Assembly (NCBI GenBank): GCA_013054445.1
Contig: JAAMPI010001238.1
Location: 1-17,242, forward strand
Source: Cudoniella acicularis
Taxonomy: Eukaryota > Ascomycota > Leotiomycetes > Helotiales > Helotiaceae
Reading direction: 5' to 3'
DNA: 17,242 nt
Part shown: positions 8,040 through 15,444 of the stretch, piece by piece
Position numbering within the stretch: the first letter of the stretch is position 1
Layout of the letters: each line of letters begins with the position of its first letter
Notes under the pieces: generated by a model
The model's input: only the letters and a program-made list of their open reading frames with translations
Told to the model about the DNA's origin: nothing
Databases searched by the model: none
Program-made: the position numbers and the translations under genes

Positions 8040-9041
8040 TTACTCCGTCCGTCTCACTGAAAACTCGAGCATCGCCACACCATCCTCCATCCATGCATGA
8101 TCCTTTGGGTCAAACGACATTTCTTCAAAAGATCGTAACCACGCCTGAGTCTCCCATTTTGTTCCCGTCTCGTTTCCAACCTGGATCCATAACTTCTCAA
8201 AGGACTCGGGGTTTTGTCGATACATCGGAACTCCAATCGACTTGAGGGTAACCTCCTGAGCTTTACTGTTGCCAATTGAGTTCCCAACAACCAATGAACC
8301 GGGCTTAGTAAAGGTAGCTAGGACTTTTGCGGCCTTGACCTGTCCCTCCCAGTCCCATTGGTGAATTACTTGTAGAGCCGAGACAATATCGACCTTGCCT
8401 TTCAAAGCCAACAGGGCGGAGTCCGACTCGGACAAGATGTCGGCTTCGATGAAATGTGCACCGAAGTGACTTTGATCCCGGAACAATTCGAATCCAACAT
8501 TCCAGTGATTGGCAATGTCCAGGCCGTAGAGGTTCGTCGAGGGTGCGCCATCGTAGGCCAGACGGCGGAGATCATGGCCGAGGAAGCAGCCAACATCCAA
8601 CAAGAGTTCGCCCGCTTGGACGCGTTTCAAAATCTCAGGATACACGGGAATTCTACGGAGCTGAGGAACGAGAAAAGCGCCAACTCCGGTGCATGGGTAC
8701 GAGCGGATGTCCCAAGCTTGGTCTCTCTTAATACTTGGTCAGACCTTTGGGGTTTACAAGGCGCTTGGAAGGGGATACTCGCGATTTTATGAACATGCTG
8801 GGACTGCTTCTCGGGAGGTACATGGCTGTACTTTTCAAGGAGCTGGCGAGTCTGCGTAACCCAAGTCATTTCGTTGTACTCGTGATGGACAGGAAAGGCC
8901 CAATGGGTTCATCAATCATACCTCCGGAACAAGCTTTTTGTTAATGTTTGGTTGGTAGAAAGGGAATTTGGCCCTGTCGACTGGCTCCGACCTCGTGTAA
9001 GGAGGCTCCGAATATTCGGGGATGTCCTGCTGAGACGACAT
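8040..9041 (-). CDS. Class I SAM-dependent methyltransferase
   Basis: Three exons (8922-9041, 8783-8851, 8040-8726) give 291 residues, the usual length of the small fungal methyltransferases found in polyketide, meroterpenoid and peptide clusters. Motif I is LLDVGCFLGHDLRRL (about 105-119). It is followed by YDGAP and NLYGLDI, the acidic strand end that binds the SAM ribose, and by an IVSALQVIHQWDW post-motif. The segment AWDIRSYPCTG before the fold is also characteristic. Intron 1 is 70 nt (GTATGA...CGCAG). Intron 2 is best read as a 56-nt GC-AG intron (donor GCGAGT at 8782, branch CTGAC, acceptor AAG at 8727), which gives HKIRDQAW; a GT-AG alternative gives HKIANQAW. The likely job is O-, N- or S-methylation of a pathway product, and the substrate is unknown. 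A TATAAAAA box lies at 9164-9171 on the minus strand. Membership of the UstYa cluster is inferred from position only. Confidence 0.87.
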
Positions 9042-9104
9042 TTTGGAGCGTACTCGGAATGAATGATGGATGACGAGAACTCGATTTTGAGATTGTTGGT
9101 CACT

Positions 9105-9119
9105 GAATACGTCGTATTC
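9105..9119. promoter_or_regulatory. Palindrome in the methyltransferase leader/promoter
   Basis: GAATACG-T-CGTATTC, seven-base arms around one central base, lies 64 bp upstream of the methyltransferase ATG and between it and the TATA-like box. It could be a factor site or an RNA hairpin in the leader. Function is unknown. Confidence 0.35.
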
Positions 9120-9646
9120 GTGAATCCGAGGTGGGAGTGGTCCTGTTGCTATTGACTACAGTATTTTTATATTTATGTACAAGACAGGTCGTTTAGGCAC
9201 GCGCGGCCGGAGATAGGCAGTGATCGGACTGCTCTTTGTCCATTAGTTATCCGAACCAATCAGAAAGTGTTTTCCACGCAATACGAAATTCTTATTTTAC
9301 TGTGCTTTTCTTCTCAATTCTTCGCTCAATATCACCTTCCGTTTAGCTACCTTGCCTGGAATTTCCAAAGGAGTTTACTTCGATAGGATCCTACCTGACC
9401 ATTGTCATGGCATTAATCTACAACCATCTCCTTGATTCGTATTTACCCCGCTTTCATGCTCGTACCTAATCTTGTGGTGGATAATTAATTTGCCTGCCTC
9501 GGCCCTACTAACCAACTCGCTTTCTACACCCACTGTACGAGAAGACGAGTAAAGCAGCACATACGTGAACTCTTCTCCTTCGGGTAACTCGTGCCTCCTC
9601 CAAGATATGGGTTTACAAGAATGCTGCATATATTGCATGGCAGGTA

Positions 9647-9732
9647 CTATCCCCCCCTGGTTCAGATGTCAGGTGGGGCCACCAAAATCTAGTGATAGAA
9701 CTAACATCTGAACCGGGGGGAGGGGGGGATAG
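9647..9732. mobile_element. MITE-like inverted-repeat element flanked by TA
   Basis: The left arm (9647-9669) reads CTATCCCCCCCTGGTTCAGA then TGT. The right arm (9704-9732) is its reverse complement, apart from a six-base extra C/G run. Both ends abut a TA dinucleotide (9645-9646 and 9733-9734), the target duplication typical of Tc1/mariner-type elements. The 86-bp element encodes nothing and would fold into one long hairpin. The short centre contains GGTGGGGCCACC, itself a near-palindrome. Confidence 0.6.
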
Positions 9733-10474
9733 TATGTGCCGCAGTACGTTGGTGGCTTGAGACAAGTAAGATGTTGGTGATTACTCCTGCATATTTGCCA
9801 GGCGGCCCGTAACACAGGGCAGTGTAACCTCATTTTTTAAGCATTGATAGGGCGCAATATGTCGCGCAGCAAGAGGCGGTGAAGGATTTATCAATACACA
9901 AGCTCAAAGTTATTTAGGGAGAAGTGAAGATAGTAGGATTCAAAACGCGGCGGAAGTGCGTTTCTGACGAGAAGGATGAAAATTCAAGTTGACTGCGTTG
10001 GAGACTCCGTGAGCCTTGGTCTGGCCTTTGCTAGAATAACTGCCGCAAGGGGGTTGGGAATTCCAACACATACCTTAGTTGCATATGCAGAACTTGACGT
10101 AAAAAAACCCCTAAATCAACCAACCGGGTAAATTCCTTGATGGGCCACCAACACCAACTGCATTAACTGCATCGACCACTCCAACATCGTCCTGTGGTAT
10201 GTCAGCAACTCCCTAGAAGATGTTTGGCGAGGGAAAGAGGAGGTGTGTGAACTAGGATCGGAAGACCCGAAATTCTTTGCCTGTAGATGTATCCTTGCAA
10301 CAAGATAGGTCCAGGATATTAGGCCTTCCCCTCTCTGAATGTATGTTACTATCTCAGTTAATCTGACTATCTGTTGAAATTCGATATCAATTTCCAATCT
10401 TTTGAATTCAAGGTCATTTTCTAAAGCGGTTTGCTGCTTACTCGTTTGTCTTTAGACTTTTGTTGTGTTCAATC

Positions 10475-11841
10475 ATGTCTCCAAACCAAGCTGGTGTCTA
10501 TACGGCAGCTGCTATCCTCATATGTGGATCCACTCTGGCGGTAGGCCTACGATTTCGCGCGCGGAAGATTAAGCAAGCCTCGCTGATGAGCGATGACTAC
10601 TTGGCGGCCTTCTCGACTGTATGCCCTTCCCCTATCACTGTCGAACAGTTATAGTGCTTACTAGGATTGTGACTTTTAGCTTTTTGTATGGGCTCTGGCG
10701 ATTATTTTGATTATTGGTTTGTTTTCTGGCCTCCTGTGCATTTTTCTGTTGTTGATGCTTTTATTTAGGCGCTGCGAGAGGCACCCTGGGTACACATACA
10801 CAGCAGAATCCCAAGACTGGGGCAGTCATAGTTACGTGGCATGAGATTGACACCTCAAAGGTAAAGGGGAGAGAGTGTGATGTGGCTACTGCCTAAACCA
10901 AAGACTCTGTACTGACAGCTATAGCTTGCGGGCATCTCGCAACTCCTGGCAGTTATCGCACTCGGCGCACTAAAATTGAGCGTTGTGATGCTCTATCGTC
11001 GGATCTTCATTGGCCCTACCTTCAGGAAGGTCTCTCTCATCGTTGGCATTACAATCGTGGCGTGGACTGTCTCATTCTTCTTCGCAACCCTGTTCGAATG
11101 TGGGCGAGACTTCCATTTGCTCTGGCAGAGCCTTGCAACATTCAAACAGGACTGCGGAAGTTACAAAACCATTCAGCTGGCGCACGCCACATCTGATGTT
11201 GCAACAGATTTAATTGTTCTCACACTTCCTCTACCAGTTATTTGGAAACTCAACATGAGCGAATCACGGAAACTCGCCTTGTCGTTCATTTTCCTGCTCG
11301 GCTTCTTGTATGCCAACTTCCAAGGAAACACTCACAGAGGCATCTATACTCACCCTTTCTATAGGTCTACTGCAGCAGGGACCGCTCGCCTTGCTATTGT
11401 TGCAGAGGATATTTATGGTGAGGACCAGCACTCTTAGTCCGTGATTATGTTACTGATTTTGGGGTTCAGAGACGACAACTGGATCGAGGGATGTTAGAGG
11501 TATGCCCAAACTTACTAAACTTCCAATTTCGCTTGTTTCTAACATTTGAAGGCGTTGAAACGAATGCCATGGTGTGGTCATACGTTGAGGTAGGCGTAGG
11601 AGTAATAGCGGCTTGCCTACCAACACTCAAACCTATCCTCCATCGCAGAACACCAGAAAGTATTGTTAACAGCGTGCGGTCCAAAATATCACTTCATTCA
11701 TTAGGATCTGCCAGCAGACGCCGCGGGCTAGAATCTGGTCTTGTCGCTCCCAAAACAGACTTGGACAATAATGATTTTGAAATGCTTGCGCCTAAGCGCT
11801 CTGATAAGGATGCCAATTCCACTGTCACGGTAGCAGAGTAG
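10475..11841 (+). CDS. Fungal rhodopsin-domain integral membrane protein (PTH11/SAT5-like type)
   Basis: Seven exons (10475-10618, 10680-10716, 10769-10860, 10925-11307, 11365-11417, 11470-11499, 11552-11841) join in frame to 342 residues. The six introns are 52-64 nt, with GT...AG ends. The product has the multi-helix pattern of the fungal rhodopsin-domain family. It starts with a first helix (AAAILICGSTLAVGLRFRAR), then SDDYLAAF, KLSVVMLYRRIF, the helix VGITIVAWTVSFFFATLFEC, and LAHATSDVATDLIVLTLPLP. The motif GVETNAMVWSYVEVGVGVIA precedes the last helix and the usual ACLPTLKPI. A hydrophilic C-terminal tail of about 75 residues follows. Members are common next to secondary-metabolite genes and in receptor-like PTH11 groups, but most have no known ligand or job. 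The ATG at 10475 is used because frames upstream start only with TTG. Exon 6 is just 30 nt. Confidence 0.87.
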
Positions 11842-12484
11842 ATGGAATGCAGGTGGAAGTGCAGATAGGACAACCCAGAATTGTAATGTCCTATAGAACA
11901 GGATTGGATACTTTCTTTTGAGCACAAATTTGATTGAAACTAGAAGCTTAGCAGGTGGATCTTGAAATGGCCATAGGCATTCTGGCGAGCAATAGCATTG
12001 ATGATAATTCACAAAATTGTATGAATTATGGTCCCAACGGATGTTTGACTCACATGGCCCACAGCTTCTTGTTTGAATGTATCGGTAACTTTCGTTTAGT
12101 CCAACTTCCCACGCTGGCCTTCCGGAATTTCTAGCGATCCTGGCTCAATGAGCGACCCCGGTCATCATTCCAACAGCTTATCCCTTTCCTTGCTTTCTCC
12201 TAAATCAAATCCATCTATAGACTGCTTTGTTGCACAAAAGGATTCACTTTGAGGGCAGTATTACAATCGTGCTCGTAAGTCTGCGAATAGTAAGTGCTAG
12301 ACACGGCCTGCAAAAAATGTTGGTGAAATAATAGATAAATAACACGCAGTGACCCTACGAAGGGTCACAAGTTTCTGCAACGGTTCATTTTCGAGCACCT
12401 CTCCTATTTCCACGGCACTGCGTTCTCGCCTCGTTCAATCATTCACACATTCCCGCATCAGCATCCACCTAAGTCCACCATTCA
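11842..12484. promoter_or_regulatory. Spacer and promoter of the alpha/beta hydrolase
   Basis: The 640-bp gap has no supported gene. At 12349-12368 a perfect inverted repeat GTGACCCT-ACGA-AGGGTCAC lies 117 bp upstream of the hydrolase ATG and is the most conspicuous element. The last 100 bp are pyrimidine-rich, as is usual just upstream of fungal start codons. Confidence 0.4.
12349..12368. promoter_or_regulatory. Perfect inverted repeat GTGACCCT-N4-AGGGTCAC
   Basis: Eight-base arms around ACGA upstream of the hydrolase start. The spacing suits a symmetric factor-binding site. It could also form a hairpin in a long leader. Confidence 0.45.
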
Positions 12485-13384
12485 ATGGCTTCAACTCCAG
12501 CTTCAAATTCGACTTCGACTTTGGCTTCGGTCACGGATTCGACTTCGGTTTCGGTTCTGGCTTCGGTTTCGACTACTCGTCCCTTCTTCGTGATAGTACC
12601 AGGCGCATCCCAAACACCTTCACATTACGCCTACCTGATCCACCTTCTCCAGAGCCGGGGGTACGGGACCCTTACAGCCCTCCTGCCCAGCTGTGGTACC
12701 ACGCGACCAGTCAGTGCAGAGGAGGATGCTGAGTTCATTCGGTCACGGCTGCTGCTTCCGATCCTGGATACCGAGAAGCAAGATGTGATCCTAGTTATGC
12801 ATTCCTACGGCGGCTTACCGGGCAGTGCCGCTGCTCGTGGGTTGGGGAAAGTTGATCGTGTTGCCGATGGCAAGACGACATCAGTTTTAGGGCAGATCTT
12901 CATCGCCACCATCCTTCCCCGCGGAGGGGATGGCGCCGATGTGATTGCAACACTCGGCGGGCATTGGCCCCCGTTCATCAACATCCATGAAGCTGAAGGA
13001 CGGATGAAATGCGACCAGCCCAAAGTGCCTTTGTACGCCGATGTCGCGTCTCCGCTGGACGAGGGAGCCGAGCTGTCATCCATCAGCCAAAGCCTTATGT
13101 GCTTCACTAGTCCATGCCCACTTACCAGTTGGCACTCAGAAGCTTTTCATGGCCGTTGCGCCTATGTGCGCTGCCTGCACGATAAAGCCATTTCTTACGA
13201 CATCCAGTGTGCAATGCTGGAGCACACCGAGCAGGAGTGGATTGTTCGCGATATCGCCACTGGCCATAGTCCGCAACTTGCCGCCCCGGAAACGCTGAGG
13301 GACATCATTCTGGAGGTGGGAAGCAAGCTTACTGGAGAGCGTTTATGCGTCACAAATCTTCTGCATGCCGCAGCGAAGATGTAG
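12485..13384 (+). CDS. Alpha/beta hydrolase (esterase/lactonase-like), intronless
   Basis: 299 residues in one exon. After a low-complexity Ser/Thr/Val stretch (residues about 8-31) the fold starts at RPFFVIVPGASQTPSHY. The nucleophile elbow is MHSYGG, with Ser107. The likely acid is the Asp of RCLHDKAI (Asp233) and the histidine is His261 in ATGHSPQLAAPE. This spacing and LPSCGTTRPVSAEEDAEFIR match the fungal and plant small AB-hydrolase group that includes methylesterase-like enzymes. The reaction is hydrolysis of an ester, lactone or related bond, with substrate unknown. The N-terminal extension is encoded by a hexamer-like repeat of TTCGAC/TTCGGT and is probably a microsatellite expansion, because the family normally begins close to the first beta strand. 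The second frame over 12349-12732 is a shadow of this gene and its repeat. Confidence 0.87.
   Translation: MASTPASNSTSTLASVTDSTSVSVLASVSTTRPFFVIVPGASQTPSHYAYLIHLLQSRGYGTLTALLPSCGTTRPVSAEEDAEFIRSRLLLPILDTEKQDVILVMHSYGGLPGSAAARGLGKVDRVADGKTTSVLGQIFIATILPRGGDGADVIATLGGHWPPFINIHEAEGRMKCDQPKVPLYADVASPLDEGAELSSISQSLMCFTSPCPLTSWHSEAFHGRCAYVRCLHDKAISYDIQCAMLEHTEQEWIVRDIATGHSPQLAAPETLRDIILEVGSKLTGERLCVTNLLHAAAKM
12508..12585 (+). repeat. Hexamer-type microsatellite inside the hydrolase gene
   Basis: Imperfect repeats of TTCGAC, TTCGGT and TTTGGC encode the Ser/Thr/Val/Ala-rich N-terminus of the hydrolase. The period stays a multiple of three, so length changes keep the frame. Confidence 0.6.
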
Positions 13385-13733
13385 CTGGGCACTTGCATGC
13401 TTTGGTAGGGGGAAACTTCAAGGTAGTTGTCGAGAATGAAAAGGATTGAGCAAGAGAGGAATGATAAAAGAGCGGAGAGGTGGGATTCAATCAATACGAT
13501 GTACCCGAGGGATTGGTAATCCCTGACCTAGTCGATATTTTTTGCCGCATTGGCTACCAGCTCCCGCTCTTGCAGCTCATAAATGCACGGCCTGTACTCC
13601 GCACAGGGTAAACAAATTTTTCTGTGTTTCTGAGGCACGGCGAAACAATCCAACATGTAGATGCATGGCTCATAGAATCTTTGTAGCTGGCATTTCCTCC
13701 CATAAACGGAACATTTTTCTTCCGCTTTTAGTT
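13385..13733. other. Convergent 3' spacer
   Basis: This lies between the hydrolase and the leftward isochorismatase-like gene. It contains a small inverted repeat GGGATT-GGT-AATCCC near 13510-13524, and otherwise nothing recognisable. Confidence 0.4.
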
Positions 13734-14375
13734 TCAGCTACATACTACATTATTGGCCGAGGTACTTTGCCTCTTCCATGCTTGCAACTCTTCCTCCAAG
13801 TCCTGCACCGTGATCGTCCCCCCAAAGTGCTGCAAGTTTGTGATGCTAGCCATTTGCTCCTCCTTGCTCAATGTTGCCGTGGCGTCGCTCACCGTCAACG
13901 CTTGCAAGCCATGTGTCCATGCATCACGTACCGTGGACTCAACACAAACATTTGTCGCCACGCCTGTCGTGATGATGTGGTTGATCTGTCTCTCCTTCAA
14001 GAACTCGCTTAAGTCCGTGTCGAAGAACGCCGAGTGTCGCGTCTTGGATATGATGACAGACTTGTTATTGGGCTGCAGATCGTCCAGAATTTGTGCATCC
14101 CAGGTACCGCGGACAAGGGCCTTGATATTCTTGAGCTCCGGCATACTATCGATCATAATACCGGCATCGGAGAAATCTGGGTTGAATTCCATCTTCGTGT
14201 AGAAAACTGGGATATCGCAGGCGTGAGAGAGACTGGCAAGACGTTTGATGGCAGGGACAATTGCAGCCTGGCGGGATATAGGAAGGCCGATCTTGCTGAA
14301 GCTGCCGGAGCTGTGACAGAATGCATTTTGCATGTCGATAACGAGGAGTGCTGGGGAGGACTTGAGCCTGGCCAT
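13734..14375 (-). CDS. Isochorismatase-like cysteine hydrolase
   Basis: 213 residues without introns. The isochorismatase-family catalytic triad is complete: Asp14 in LLVIDMQNAF, Lys111 in IISKTRHSAF, and Cys144 in TTGVATNVCVESTVRDA. The cis-peptide GVAT comes just before the cysteine. The family covers isochorismatases, nicotinamidases, N-carbamoylsarcosine amidases and other amide or ester hydrolases, and the sequence alone does not say which applies here. The ATG at 14375 (context AAAGTCATGG) is chosen because the longer frame begins with GTG and adds residues not expected in the family. The gene is tail to tail with the alpha/beta hydrolase. A link to the UstYa cluster is not supported by sequence. 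Confidence 0.9.
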   Translation of the reverse strand: MARLKSSPALLVIDMQNAFCHSSGSFSKIGLPISRQAAIVPAIKRLASLSHACDIPVFYTKMEFNPDFSDAGIMIDSMPELKNIKALVRGTWDAQILDDLQPNNKSVIISKTRHSAFFDTDLSEFLKERQINHIITTGVATNVCVESTVRDAWTHGLQALTVSDATATLSKEEQMASITNLQHFGGTITVQDLEEELQAWKRQSTSANNVVCS

Positions 14376-14719
14376 GACTTTGTAAGACGTGATGAGATTC
14401 TGTAGGATGTTTTCAAACACAGTGTCAAATGTGGAGTGGCTCCTCTTCTTCGAGAAGAACTACACCGCTTTATATCTCACACGCTGGCAGTCCTTACAGT
14501 TCCTGACCCTTGCTCGAAAGCGCCTCCCTGGACATGTGCCTCTGATTTACTGCCTGGATAATTCAGCAGTTGCATGTCAAAAACTGTTGAAGCAACGATC
14601 AATTCCGTGTGATCTCCTTTGTGGCTTACGACTCGAATCTTAGTCATTCTGCTTTGCTGGTTTCAGAAATTGAGGGAGACCGTTGCCTTCTGGGTATTCA
14701 AGACGACACGGGAAGTAAC
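14376..14719. other. Upstream region of the isochorismatase-like gene
   Basis: Presumably the promoter and leader of the leftward gene. I see no strong TATA box and no further gene. Confidence 0.4.
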
Positions 14720-15440
14720 CTAACAGAAAAAAAGCAGGGGCCTAGAGAGCCTGGAATGAAGAACGCTCGAAACATGACAGGCGACAAGACGATCAGAAAT
14801 GAGTGCAGTTCCTGAACTGAAGCCGTCACCGTCCGCTAGCTCACTATCTGTAACGTGTGGAGAATGGGAATCGCTTTTAGCTGTGAGGTTGACGTCAAGA
14901 TTGCTATAGTCGGTTTCAGACTCAGCGCCTAGAGATTCGTCGTCACTAAGTATAATTGGATCTGGGATCGGATGAGTAAGAAGTCCTCGCCGAACTGAGA
15001 GGCACAGTATGCTTACCTTATGTGCTTCCTTCTGTTGAGCGGCTAGAGCCAACATGACTGCCACCTCGAGTTTCGCTGTCGACCTTCTCAGCCGGGCCAC
15101 CGGAGTTCGGTTTCGCGCTCGTTGAGACGCTCTTTTGCTGTAGGCCTACTAGGAGCTCATCTATATCAAGAAAGCCATCGTCATCATGGCTGTTCGAGTT
15201 CGCGCATGCCGAGACATCGTTCGGCTTTATGCCCGACAAGATCTCAGCTATGGCTAGTAAGTCGTCATCGTCGTCGCTATTCGGGGAATAGCGTATTACT
15301 GTTAAGCCCCCTCTGTGATGTTAGATGCAATTATTGTAATAGAAATCTCGACACGTACCTTGCTCTTGAACGATCTCCTGAACAGTATCATTTCTGCAAC
15401 GCTGAGCTAAGGGCTGCCTCTTCTAGGAGGGATCGCTTAA
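14720..15440 (-). pseudogene. Degenerate acidic protein gene, family not recognised
   Basis: Minus-strand coding-like sequence can be followed in pieces. A fragment reading QRCRNDTVQEIVQEQ ends at 15359, followed by a 48-nt intron (GTACGT...CTAACATCACAGAG, 15311-15358). The next exon reads RYSPNSDDDDDLLAIAEIL and later SNSHDDDGFLDIDELL. About 15150 the frame must slip by one base to continue as RTPVARLRRSTAKLEVAVML and AAQQKEAHK, then an acidic tail with ILSDDESLGAESETD down to about 14720. Upstream of the first fragment a TAG closes the frame and no start is seen. The alternation of acidic and basic patches suggests a nuclear or transposon-associated protein, but this is a guess. The broken frame and missing start argue for a relic. 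Confidence 0.4.
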
Positions 15441-15444
15441 ATCT

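Larger units (their letters stand above)
9042..10474. other. Long spacer with a MITE-like element, no gene seen
   Basis: Apart from the methyltransferase promoter (left 150 bp), the 86-bp inverted-repeat element at 9647-9732, and presumably the promoter of the membrane-protein gene on the right, I find nothing conserved. The frames at 9405-9638 and 10116-10397 lack any recognisable motif. The spacer may mark the right boundary of the UstYa cluster. Confidence 0.4.

Noticed and set aside
12349..12732. Gly/Phe/Asp-rich plus-strand frame (GFDFGFGSG-like)
   Set aside because: It is a frame shadow of the hydrolase microsatellite. The hydrolase frame carries real catalytic motifs.
14376..14420. 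N-terminal extension of the isochorismatase-like protein
   Set aside because: The longer frame starts with GTG; the ATG at 14375 fits family length and has good context.
14946..15016. Possible 71-nt intron (GTAAGC...CTTAG) in the acidic relic
   Set aside because: Splicing it would bring a TGA directly into frame, whereas the unspliced frame stays open.
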